Source of the DNA: PHAA01 sp022706565
GTDB lineage: Bacteria; Bacillota; Syntrophomonadia; Syntrophomonadales; Syntrophomonadaceae
DNA: 64,000 nucleotides
NCBI GenBank assembly: GCA_040769385.1
Contig: JAXGLD010000002.1
Coordinates: forward strand, 1 to 64,000
Direction of reading: 5' to 3'
How positions within the stretch are numbered: the stretch's first letter is position 1; every line of letters starts with the position of its first letter. Shown piece after piece: positions 53,684 through 61,569 of the stretch. A model generated the notes under the pieces. The model was not told the origin of the DNA and ran no database searches. It worked only from the letters and a program-made list of their open reading frames with translations. The translations under genes were made by a program, and so were the position numbers.

Positions 53684-54445
53684 TTAAATATATAACTCCC
53701 AGAAGTCACGGAAGGCGGGTGGTCCCCCCGCTACCAAGGTAGTGCGGTCGCTGAAGCGCAGCTCCTCGCCTTCCATCGTCGCCAACATACCGCCGGCTTC
53801 GGTCACTATCAGCGCGGCGGCGGCATAATCCCAGGGATACAGGCTCATTTCGTAAAAAAGGTCGCAGCGCCCGCAGGCCACGTAACAGAGATCCAAGGCC
53901 GCCGACCCGCTGCGGCGCACATCGAGGGATTTTTCATAAAGCAGCCGGGCCAGGGAAAAAGTGGCCGCGGCTTTTGTCTTGTCATAGGGCGAGGTCCCAA
54001 AGCAGATCAATCCATCCCGCAGAGACCGCTGGCTGACCTGAATCAGCCGGCCGTTAAGGTAGGCTCCCTCACCAGCCCGGGCGTGAAACAGCTCGTCCAA
54101 ATAGGGATTGTAAACGAGTCCCGCCAGGATTCTCTCTCCCTTGGCCAGGGCTATCGAAACCGCACTATGATGATAGTCCCAGGTAAAATTGGCAGTCCCG
54201 TCGATGGGATCGACAATGAAACAATATTTGTCGGCTTCCCGTTTTTGCAGGCCGCTTTCCTCGCCAATGAACTGGGCCTCAGGCAACACCAGGGCCAATT
54301 CCCGGCGGAGAAACTCCTCCACCGCGGTATCGTAATTGGTTCGCAGGTCTCCCCGCGTCGACTTCACCTCCACATCAGCATGCTCGAGGTCGGCTGCCAG
54401 GATCATCCCGCCTGCTTTTTTTATGATTGCCATGAGTCGTTCCAT
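53684..54445 (-). CDS. Inositol monophosphatase-family protein
   Basis: The 253-residue protein has the family metal motifs: QFIGEESG, DPIDGTANFTW and WDYAAAALIVTEAGG. It dephosphorylates inositol phosphates or related sugar/nucleotide phosphates, and bacterial homologues (SuhB) also affect RNA. The start is one of the adjacent GTG/ATG codons, with GAGGAG upstream at unusual distance, so it is uncertain. It is followed by the AI-2E-type permease gene upstream on the same strand. Confidence 0.88.
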   Translation of the reverse strand: MERLMAIIKKAGGMILAADLEHADVEVKSTRGDLRTNYDTAVEEFLRRELALVLPEAQFIGEESGLQKREADKYCFIVDPIDGTANFTWDYHHSAVSIALAKGERILAGLVYNPYLDELFHARAGEGAYLNGRLIQVSQRSLRDGLICFGTSPYDKTKAAATFSLARLLYEKSLDVRRSGSAALDLCYVACGRCDLFYEMSLYPWDYAAAALIVTEAGGMLATMEGEELRFSDRTTLVAGGPPAFRDFWELYI

Positions 54446-54474
54446 CACGATATATTCCGCTCCTCAGAACTCTG

Positions 54475-55590
54475 CTAGCTTTCTTCGAGTATTTCTCTCC
54501 GGCGCACATCGTTTTTTAGAAGGGTGTAGAGCACGGTGGCGATGGGCACGCCCAGCAGTATGCCCAAGGGACCGGCCAGCCCGCTGCCCACTATGGTGGC
54601 CAGGAGCACCCAGATGCCGGGTAGGCCCAGGCTTCCACCCACTACCCGCGGGTAGATGAGGTTGCCCTCCAACTGCTGCAGCACAACCAGGAAGACAATA
54701 AACCACAGGGCTTGGATCGGGGAGATCAAGGCCAGGAGCAATACGGAAATGGCCCCGCCGATATAGGCGCCGATCATAGGCACCAGGGCGGTGACCCCGA
54801 CCAGGGTACTTATCATGAGCGGATAGTCAAAGCCCAGTACCATCATGCCGGCAAAACACAATACCCCTAATATGACGGCCTCGGTCAATTGTCCATAAAC
54901 GAACTTGTTAAACACGTCCACGATCACGTGATATACATAGCGGAGTTTGCCATATATCTCGTCCGAGAGATAGCTGCGGCACACTCGCCGGCAGTTGCGG
55001 AGAATGCTCTCCTTACCCGCCAACAGGTAGATGGAAAATATCAGGGCAATGAAAAGGTTGAAGAGGAACGCGATAACACCCGCAGTAATACCTATTATTG
55101 ATGAAACCACACCGGACAAGTTCTCGGTAAACCCCTTGATTGAATCCAACAGCTGGGTGGTAAAAGAGGACAGGTCTATCTTCTGCAGTCGTAAAGTCTC
55201 GCTGACCCGGTCCATCCACGCCTGGGAGTTGGCTGCATAGGTACTCACCCTTTGGATGAAATCCTGGATACTGTTGATAATCTGGGGGACTACAAACATG
55301 GTCAAGACAAACAGTATCAAAAATACCAGCAGGTAGGTGAGCATAACGGCCAGCCCCCGGTTTAGGGCCGGCATTTTCTTTTTCAAGCCCAGACGATCGT
55401 CAATATACATACAGGGCTTGTTCAATATGAACGCAATGGCAATCCCCACCAGCAGGGCATTAAAGAAGGACGCGAACGTTTTGAAGCCCTGCCAAACAAG
55501 GCTTGTATTGGCTGCCAGCCAAGCCATAAAGGCTGCAAAGGCTATGAGCAGCATTATTTGCTTTACCAGGCGGCTTTTTATGGTGACCAT
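54475..55590 (-). CDS. AI-2E family transporter
   Basis: The protein has about eight hydrophobic helices and the family pattern FNALLVGIAIAFILNKP, MFVVPQIINSIQDFI, YGQLTEAVILGVLCFAG and MISTLVGVTALVPMIGAYIGG. Members have been proposed to export AI-2-like signals or ions. The ATG at 55590 is chosen as a compromise; GGAG touches it directly, and an upstream start cannot be excluded. It is probably co-transcribed with the phosphatase gene. Confidence 0.85.
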   Translation of the reverse strand: MVTIKSRLVKQIMLLIAFAAFMAWLAANTSLVWQGFKTFASFFNALLVGIAIAFILNKPCMYIDDRLGLKKKMPALNRGLAVMLTYLLVFLILFVLTMFVVPQIINSIQDFIQRVSTYAANSQAWMDRVSETLRLQKIDLSSFTTQLLDSIKGFTENLSGVVSSIIGITAGVIAFLFNLFIALIFSIYLLAGKESILRNCRRVCRSYLSDEIYGKLRYVYHVIVDVFNKFVYGQLTEAVILGVLCFAGMMVLGFDYPLMISTLVGVTALVPMIGAYIGGAISVLLLALISPIQALWFIVFLVVLQQLEGNLIYPRVVGGSLGLPGIWVLLATIVGSGLAGPLGILLGVPIATVLYTLLKNDVRRREILEES

Positions 55591-55724
55591 CTCCTGCGGC
55601 GTGCTGGTATTATTATATCTCCCGTGCCTAGGATCGATTCCGTCCAATCCTATTCTACCAGCTTATGGCATTAATAGAAACTGGCCCGCGTTACCATTTG
55701 CCAGTATTTGCATGCATTTATAAG

Positions 55725-55753
55725 TTGCGTTAGCTCATCGCGGCAATTATAAT
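55725..55753 (+). promoter_or_regulatory. Sigma-A-type promoter of the ncRNA
   Basis: TTGCGT at 55725-55730 and TATAAT at 55748-55753 are 17 bases apart. A start about seven bases later coincides with the first base of the terminal stem of the structured RNA at 55761. Confidence 0.8.
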
Positions 55754-55760
55754 ATAACCA

Positions 55761-55954
55761 AGGTGGCGGAGAGATTAATTAGCTAGGATAGTTAACTCCA
55801 GGTTTTTAGTTTCCTACCACGTAAGTTAGCCCAAGTACCCTTCGCGCGAGACCAGGTTTTTGGAAGATTGAACCCAACCCTTCGATCGGTGGTCCTGTAC
55901 AGGAAAAGTGAGGTTTTTAGGTTTTTGACAGATTCAGTTTAACTCCGCCACCTT
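55761..55954 (+). ncRNA. ssrS: Structured non-coding RNA, 6S-like candidate
   Basis: The 194-nt segment is closed by AAGGTGGCGGAG and CTCCGCCACCTT, a 12-bp terminal stem. Internal elements include a GATTGAA/TTCGATC hairpin, a GACCA/TGGTC stem around it, and three AGGTTTTT elements. It has its own promoter (55725-55753) and terminator (55975). There is no reading frame. The length and long closing stem around a large central bubble match 6S RNA (ssrS), but conserved 6S nucleotides were not confirmed, so the name is tentative. Confidence 0.65.
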
Positions 55955-55974
55955 ACTTTATAAGAGTCAAAGCA

Positions 55975-56011
55975 ACTCCTCCAGGTAAAACTGGAGGACT
56001 TTTGTTTTTTC
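55975..56011 (+). terminator. Intrinsic terminator of the ncRNA
   Basis: CCTCCAG (55978-55984) and CTGGAGG (55991-55997) with a GTAAAA loop, followed by ACTTTTGTTTTTT. Confidence 0.9.
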
Positions 56012-56118
56012 TGGTAAAAGCCAAGTGATTTATGAAAATGGATGCAGCGGGCTTTTTATACTGACAGTTAGTGCAGACTGGCAAGGGCTAAAGAATACCA
56101 GGATTTTTTCTCCATAAT

Positions 56119-56150
56119 TAAGGAGGCCTGTAGCCAGGCCTCCTTTGCTT
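56119..56150 (-). terminator. Hairpin terminator at the end of the Cys-rich gene
   Basis: AAGGAGGCCTG and CAGGCCTCCTT, four-base loop TAGC; on the minus strand it is followed by AATTATGG. It sits about 40 bases after the stop of the gene ending at 56190. The plus-strand side ends in TTTGCTT, so it may act both ways. Confidence 0.7.
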
Positions 56151-56189
56151 GTCAACGGATATCAGGTCTGGACCGATTGGTCCAACTGT

Positions 56190-57005
56190 CTAATCTATAT
56201 CATTATCATTAGTAGGGGGACAGACGCATTCACCTTCGTCAACATCTCCACAACCAACCCAGGTCTCACCTGGAACAGCCCTGGCACTGAAGTTGACCGG
56301 AACTGCAACACAGATCAACTGGGTTACCGTGAAGGTGCAACTCCCTCCCTCAACCCCGCCGCAGGGAGCAGTGCCAACCGAAGCTGGGCCGCAGCAAGTG
56401 GTAGTAGTCGGTCCCACGGAGGCATTAGGAGTGACGGTGATTGGTACACATACATTGATAAACTGCGAAGCTACCCTTTGGCAAGTATCAGGGCATACTG
56501 GACCGCAGATGGCCAAGGCGGATGAGTCTATCTGCCCACCTTTTACGCAGACATTGGCCGGACCAACCGAGAATGGAGTGGTCAGTTCAAAGCAAAACAG
56601 ACCGGTGCTGCCTTCAGCACCTAACACCTTGGCGATTTCAAAATCGAACTTCAAGCCGGGACACCCGGTGGTCGGATCACTGGCCGGGGGTATAAATAAT
56701 TCCACGTTTTCGTCATTGACCTCTTGAGGAACACCGCCTATGGTGACGGAGATGTTTACAATCTGGTCCCGGGTGATTGTAGGGCACAGAGACAGGACCC
56801 AATGGCTCAAATCAACATAAGTGCTGTTGTCCTCCCCTACTCCGGTAACCCGGTAGCAGAAACGCTGGTTTTCCCCAGCTGGCGGATTCAACACGGACAA
56901 ATCCGGATCAAGTTCGAATTGAAAGGGCAGAATCCTTTCATCGATAATGATGTTGCTGTAGTCGATAAAATTGTCGCAAATCGGGGCTGGTACTGGACAT
57001 GACAT
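56190..57005 (-). CDS. Cys-rich predicted surface/spore protein, paralogue of the following gene
   Basis: The 271-residue protein has no signal peptide or membrane segment but has many cysteines and Thr/Val-rich beta-type sequence. Its C-terminus has SCTFTVTQLICVAVPVNFSA and, a few residues later, ETWVGC. The neighbouring gene (57092-57619) shares the same module in the form CYFVFTQEICIEVPVHFGAIA and PAWVEC. The pattern resembles spore-coat or exosporium components, but family is unknown. AGGAGG is eight bases before the ATG. Confidence 0.65.
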   Translation of the reverse strand: MSCPVPAPICDNFIDYSNIIIDERILPFQFELDPDLSVLNPPAGENQRFCYRVTGVGEDNSTYVDLSHWVLSLCPTITRDQIVNISVTIGGVPQEVNDENVELFIPPASDPTTGCPGLKFDFEIAKVLGAEGSTGLFCFELTTPFSVGPANVCVKGGQIDSSALAICGPVCPDTCQRVASQFINVCVPITVTPNASVGPTTTTCCGPASVGTAPCGGVEGGSCTFTVTQLICVAVPVNFSARAVPGETWVGCGDVDEGECVCPPTNDNDID

Positions 57006-57091
57006 ATATCATACCTCCTATCATTTTCCATATACTATGCAGTCTAAGCAAGTTATGTTAATGATCAGGACAATCTTTTCCATAGTTTCCG

Positions 57092-57619
57092 CTAGTAATC
57101 CCATTCTTCATTATCCTGGTCCTCTTTGTCACAATCATCGGTCCCCTGGTCATGGCATGGCCGGTTTGAGGCTTGCTGGCACTCGACCCAGGCCGGCTCG
57201 GCATGGGCGATGGCGCCAAAGTGGACAGGTACCTCTATGCATATCTCCTGAGTAAAGACAAAGTAACACACCTCGTCACCATAATTATCACGGCATCCGT
57301 CACAGTATCCGTCGAAATCCTTATCGTCACCGAAACCATATCGGGGCCAGCGGTTACCACATTTAACTTCCTTCAATACAGGTTTGGAATTACAATAGGT
57401 TCTCGGTTTGCCGGCCACGGAAAAAGGTTTAAGCGCTATTGGCACACTCACCGTGGCCCTTTGATAAGCTTTGCTGGTACAGGTGGTATTATACTGCTCC
57501 GGCGTTTCCTGGTTATTGAATTTGGGTGACGGTTGCCCCCAACAGGGACTTGGTTTAGCCCTAACTGGTCCTCTGTTATTTGCATATGAGGTCGCAAAAC
57601 TGAGTCTTTTCTTGCGCAT
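57092..57619 (-). CDS. Cys-rich predicted surface/spore protein with shared C-terminal module
   Basis: The 175-residue protein has a Lys/Asn-rich first half, a Gly/Asp-rich segment (WPRYGFGDDKDFDGYCDGCRD, Ca-binding-like) and the CYFVFTQEICIEVPVHFGAIAHAEPAWVEC-type module also found in the preceding gene. It ends in an acidic tail. GGGGGTGA precedes the ATG. A role at the spore surface is suggested by composition and by its neighbours; no catalytic motif. Confidence 0.6.
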   Translation of the reverse strand: MRKKRLSFATSYANNRGPVRAKPSPCWGQPSPKFNNQETPEQYNTTCTSKAYQRATVSVPIALKPFSVAGKPRTYCNSKPVLKEVKCGNRWPRYGFGDDKDFDGYCDGCRDNYGDEVCYFVFTQEICIEVPVHFGAIAHAEPAWVECQQASNRPCHDQGTDDCDKEDQDNEEWDY

Positions 57620-57728
57620 GCCTAATCACCCCCATAAGGTGGTTCATCTATTAAATAGCATATTCATGTTGTTTATACTCTGTGACAACACCTGGTTGAC
57701 CGCATATCCTGTTACCTACCGGTCTAAA

Positions 57729-57768
57729 CTTAAAAAGGGTTTCCCCACCCATTAGATAGGGAAACCCT
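57729..57768 (-). terminator. Terminator after the YmaF gene
   Basis: AAGGGTTTCCC and GGGAAACCCTT around a 13-base loop; on the minus strand it is followed by TTTTTAAG. Confidence 0.85.
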
Positions 57769-57809
57769 TGTTGCTGGTTTGCGCATCTCGCTCATATGAG
57801 ACACTGATA

Positions 57810-58136
57810 TTAGATGCGGCCGCTGGGATTGTCGATCATGGTATTCAGACGGTAGAGATGGCGGTGGTTGTCATTGAGAGTAGTACGAGCAACAACGAAA
57901 TGAACGTGGCGGCCGTTGCCCACATTGATGTCGACCCCGGTGAGTCCGCTAATCCTATGAGTGTGATCAGCGAAGAAATCGGTATAAGCGCGGAAATAAC
58001 GGTGTATGTGCCTGCCATTGCTTACGCGGATCCCCGGACCGGTCACGCCGGCGAACCTATGCACATGAGCTTCTGTTACCTTGGTGCTGCCCGCAAACTC
58101 ATGGGTATGCCGGGTAAAATTTGGATATCTGGCCAT
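57810..58136 (-). CDS. YmaF-family His-rich protein
   Basis: The 108-residue protein is made of repeated HxHxF/HxHR motifs (RHTHEFAGSTKVTEAHVHRFAGVTG, HIHRYFRAYTDFFADHTHRI, RHVHFVVARTTLNDNHRHLYR), the YmaF pattern. Such His pairs may bind metal. The ATG at 58136 follows GGGGAGGTGACATA. YmaF is found in spore-forming Firmicutes; function unknown. Confidence 0.88.
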   Translation of the reverse strand: MARYPNFTRHTHEFAGSTKVTEAHVHRFAGVTGPGIRVSNGRHIHRYFRAYTDFFADHTHRISGLTGVDINVGNGRHVHFVVARTTLNDNHRHLYRLNTMIDNPSGRI

Positions 58137-58223
58137 TATGTCACCTCCCCAATGGAATATACTGCATAATATTCCTAACAGCGGTGATAGGTGATAAATG
58201 TTCCCTTTACTCCAAAAGGAGAG

Positions 58224-58258
58224 CATAAAAAGATCCCGAGTCGATCCAACCCGGGACC
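58224..58258 (-). terminator. Terminator after the Rieske flavoprotein gene
   Basis: GGTCCCGGG and CTCGGGATC form the stem on the minus strand, followed by TTTTTATG. Confidence 0.85.
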
Positions 58259-58320
58259 TTTGCCGGCAGTCATTTAGTTATTATCGGGGCGGCATTCGCT
58301 CCAACGTCCGGTCGAATGGT

Positions 58321-59871
58321 TTACTGGATTACATTTGGCTCTACGTCGTTCCGGCTTTCCTCTATCGGTTTCAGGTAGTTCAGAGCCGGGCCTTCTACGA
58401 TCGCACCTTCCGGGGTAAATCGGGAACCATGGCAGGGGCAGTCCCAGGTCCGTTCTGCATTATTCCAGCTCAATTCGCAGCCCATGTGGGTACAGGTTAT
58501 ATCCACCAGATGCAATTGGTTGTCTTCATCCCGGTAGGCGCCGGTCTTTTCGCCATGGCAACTGATTACTCGGGCATCACCGGCGTCAATCTCGCTCTCA
58601 CGCGGGCTCATACTGATTTTACCGATTACATACTGCTTGGCGACGTCAGCATTCTGGATCACCAGCTCTCCCAAATCGGGGAAGCGAGAAGGATTGTAGA
58701 CCTCAGCCCAGGGACTATCGCCCTTAATAATAAGGTCTCTCAGCAGCATGGCGGATGCGGTGCTGTTGGTCATGCCCCATTTGTTGAAACCGGTAGCTAC
58801 ATAGATACCAGGCTCCGAACGCGTCAAACGCCCTACATAGGGTATCAGGTCTAGGGTCATGCAATCCTGGGTGGACCACTGGTAGGGAATATCGGTCACC
58901 CGGAACGTGTCCCGCGCCCACCTGGCCAGGTTTTGGTAATGCTGACTGGTATCATCGTCCTGGCCCGTCTTATGACTGTCGCCACCCACGATTACCAGTT
59001 CCCCGTCCTTGTAGGGCTGAGTACGCAGGGAGCGTATCGGATCCTCCGCCGAGATGTACATGCCGCGGGGCAGCTGATCCTCCATGGTGACCCCCAATGC
59101 ATATGAACGAGTAACGTATATCCGAGCAAAATAGAACCCTCCTCCATCATAAAACGGAAAATGGGTGGCGATTATGACCTGGCCGGCTCTAACCCGGCGT
59201 CCGGAATGAGTAACGATAAGGTATCTATCCGACCCTTCCCGCTCGATATTCATGGCCCGGGTTTGCTCAAATATGCGGGTACCGCTGTCAGTTGCTTTTT
59301 GGGTGAGAGTATCCAAATATTTTAGGGGATGGAACTGCGCCTGGTCATGGAAACGAACCGCTGCCTTGACTGGGAAGGGCAAGTGCAGTTCATCGGTGAA
59401 TTCGGCCTTTATCCCCAGGCTGCAAGCTGCTTGGACCTCGTCTTCGATGTCCTGGATATATTTGTCCGATTGGGTATAGACATAGGCCGGCATTGCCGTG
59501 AAATCACACTGGATATCGTTCTCCTTGATGATGTCCCCGATGGTGTGAATGGCGGTCTCATTGGCCTCCGCGTATTGGCGGGCCTTCTCTTCGCCCACCT
59601 TTTTCTTGAGTTGAGCATAAATCAAGGAATGTTGTGAGGTTATCTTGGCGGTGGTGTGACCGGTAGTACCGCGCAGGATGCGGTCGGCCTCGATTATGGC
59701 GGTGCTCAGCCCTTCCTGACCCAACAGATAGGCGCTGGTAATGCCCACCATGCCTCCCCCGATGATAGCCACATCGACTTCAATGTCCTCGGTCAGGGTC
59801 GTGAACTCAGGCCGGGAGGTGGAATCCAACCAGTAGGGAATGTTCTGTTCGGTTTGTTTATGGTAGCTAAT
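58321..59871 (-). CDS. FAD-dependent oxidoreductase with C-terminal Rieske [2Fe-2S] domain
   Basis: The protein has a DadA-type FAD/NAD(P)-binding start (VAIIGGGMVGITSAYLLG) and a large FAD domain. The C-terminal Rieske cluster has CTHMGC and CPCHGS as ligands. Members of this fusion are oxidases or dehydrogenases of unknown substrate. The start is uncertain. A TTG at 59931 lacks a site. GAGGAGCG is six bases before an in-frame ATT at 59871, which gives (M)SYHKQTEQNIPYWLDS, a natural N-terminus for this family. No ATG is available. Confidence 0.85.
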   Translation of the reverse strand: MSYHKQTEQNIPYWLDSTSRPEFTTLTEDIEVDVAIIGGGMVGITSAYLLGQEGLSTAIIEADRILRGTTGHTTAKITSQHSLIYAQLKKKVGEEKARQYAEANETAIHTIGDIIKENDIQCDFTAMPAYVYTQSDKYIQDIEDEVQAACSLGIKAEFTDELHLPFPVKAAVRFHDQAQFHPLKYLDTLTQKATDSGTRIFEQTRAMNIEREGSDRYLIVTHSGRRVRAGQVIIATHFPFYDGGGFYFARIYVTRSYALGVTMEDQLPRGMYISAEDPIRSLRTQPYKDGELVIVGGDSHKTGQDDDTSQHYQNLARWARDTFRVTDIPYQWSTQDCMTLDLIPYVGRLTRSEPGIYVATGFNKWGMTNSTASAMLLRDLIIKGDSPWAEVYNPSRFPDLGELVIQNADVAKQYVIGKISMSPRESEIDAGDARVISCHGEKTGAYRDEDNQLHLVDITCTHMGCELSWNNAERTWDCPCHGSRFTPEGAIVEGPALNYLKPIEESRNDVEPNVIQ

Positions 59872-60042
59872 GTTAATCGCTCCTCTGCCTGCAAATATAA
59901 TATTAGATTTAGTTTGAGTCAGAGGCGTCAAATGTATGAATAATTTTTAAGAAATCGGCGCCGATGGCAATGGAAAATGGTACATTAAAGGCAGGAAAGC
60001 CTTCTTTTGATTTAAGAAAGAATCGCCGTGAGGAGGCCAAAC

Positions 60043-61290
60043 ATGTTTACCATATATGATCCCCGCCAGCAGAGATGGCCAATCAAGGTCTGGCTGGAGC
60101 ATATTGGCCAGCTCGAGGCTGAGTGCCTCCAACAGGCACTCAACTTGGCCAACCTGCCTTTCATTCACCAATGGGTGGCTTTGATGCCTGATACCCATTC
60201 CGGCTATGGCATGCCTATCGGCGGGGTGATCGCGGCGGAAGAGGTCATTATCCCCAACGCGGTGGGGGTCGATATCGGCTGTGGGATGATTTTCGTCCAA
60301 ACAGATATTCCGGTTAAAGTATTGACCACCATCGATACCCCGGATGGCAAATTGGCCCAGGCCATGGTAAGCAAAATCCTCAGGAAGGTGCCCACCGGAT
60401 TTGACCATCACCAGGCCAAACAACCCTGCCGCACGGTAGATGATTTTCGCCGCAGCCTTACCAAATCCGACCGAACCCGCCTGGCCCCGGAACTAATGAA
60501 AGAATTGGATCCTGCCTATTACCAGCTGGGCACTCTGGGCAGCGGCAACCATTTCATTGAATTGCAGGCCGATGACAGTGGATATCTGGGCATCATGGTC
60601 CATTCCGGCTCCCGTAATTTCGGTTACAAGATTTGTCATCACTTCAATCAGGCTGCTCGCAAGATCAATAAGGACATGAATGCCCCAGTCCCGCCTGAGT
60701 GGGATTTGGCCTATCTGCCACTGGACAGTCTTCCCGGGCAGGAGTATATCCGTTGGATGAAACTGGCCCTCGATTTTGCCTATGAGAACCGGGTACGGAT
60801 GATGGAGACGGCAATCCGTGAAGTCTGCAGTCTGGCGGAAAAGTATGCTGGCCTCGAACAAATAAGGGTGTCCGAACCGATCAATTGTCATCACAATTAT
60901 GCCGCTTTAGAGGATCATTACGGGAAAAAGGTCTGGGTCCATCGCAAGGGGGCCATCCGCGCCAGCGAGGGACAGATGGGGATCATACCGGGAGCCATGG
61001 GCACCTATTCCTATCTGGTGCGGGGCAAGGGCAATCCCGAGAGTTTCTGTTCCTGCTCCCACGGGGCAGGCCGGCGCATGAGCCGCAAGGCAGCCAAAAA
61101 GCAGTATAGTGTAAAGGCCACCATGGATGATCTCAAGGCCCTGGGAGTATACCTGGGGAAAGAAAAACACCATGATATCAGCGAGGAAACCCGTTTCGCC
61201 TACAAGGAGATAGATTTCGTCATCAAAAACGAACTGGATCTTATCGAGGTGACCAAAAGACTGCGAACCATTGCCGTAATAAAAGGCTGA
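60043..61290 (+). CDS. rtcB: RtcB-family RNA ligase
   Basis: RtcB joins RNA ends with 2',3'-cyclic phosphate or 3'-phosphate to 5'-OH using GTP and Mn2+. The motifs are GVDIGCGM, GSGNHFIEL, HSGSRNFG, NCHHNYA and SHGAGRRMSRK (guanylylation His). The start is ATG 60043 after GAGGAGGCCAAAC; an earlier GTG-containing extension is rejected. Archease and RtcR are not in the window. The protein is 415 residues, a shorter bacterial type. Confidence 0.93.
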   Translation: MFTIYDPRQQRWPIKVWLEHIGQLEAECLQQALNLANLPFIHQWVALMPDTHSGYGMPIGGVIAAEEVIIPNAVGVDIGCGMIFVQTDIPVKVLTTIDTPDGKLAQAMVSKILRKVPTGFDHHQAKQPCRTVDDFRRSLTKSDRTRLAPELMKELDPAYYQLGTLGSGNHFIELQADDSGYLGIMVHSGSRNFGYKICHHFNQAARKINKDMNAPVPPEWDLAYLPLDSLPGQEYIRWMKLALDFAYENRVRMMETAIREVCSLAEKYAGLEQIRVSEPINCHHNYAALEDHYGKKVWVHRKGAIRASEGQMGIIPGAMGTYSYLVRGKGNPESFCSCSHGAGRRMSRKAAKKQYSVKATMDDLKALGVYLGKEKHHDISEETRFAYKEIDFVIKNELDLIEVTKRLRTIAVIKG

Positions 61291-61296
61291 GCGAGC

Positions 61297-61563
61297 TTAT
61301 TTCCTTTCCTGCAAGGTTACCTTGATTACATCGCCGGGCTGTTTGCCTATTTTAGCGCGGATGTCTTTCCTGATGCCGATTATGTGACCGGGGGTTTTCA
61401 TCCGCACCAGGCTGCCCTCATATGGCTCCCCATCGAAGGTGGCCAGGACCGGAACCCGGCCTTTGCCAAACTCGGCCTTGACGTCGAAAGGAATCTCCAC
61501 GTAGGCGCCATCGATATCGGGAACCTTCTTGATCTCGGCTTCGAATTCGTATATTTTACCCAT
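61297..61563 (-). CDS. DUF1905 protein
   Basis: The 88-residue single-domain protein (FEAEIKKVPDIDGAYVEIPFDV ... PVLATFDGEPYEGSLVRMKTPGHIIGIRKDIRAKIGKQPGDVI) is a DUF1905 barrel. It often stands next to a YdeI C-terminal domain; here the separate fragment at 27147 has the latter. It lies between convergent rtcB and the YcdB/SLH gene, from which it is six bases away. Confidence 0.9.
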   Translation of the reverse strand: MGKIYEFEAEIKKVPDIDGAYVEIPFDVKAEFGKGRVPVLATFDGEPYEGSLVRMKTPGHIIGIRKDIRAKIGKQPGDVIKVTLQERK

Positions 61564-61569
61564 ATCTTA

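Noticed and set aside
55741..55970. Possibility that the structured RNA is a T-box, SRP RNA or RNase P RNA.
   Set aside because: No T-box AGGGUGGNACCGCG motif, no SRP GGAAGCAGCC loop, no RNase P core sequence; size and closing stem fit 6S better.
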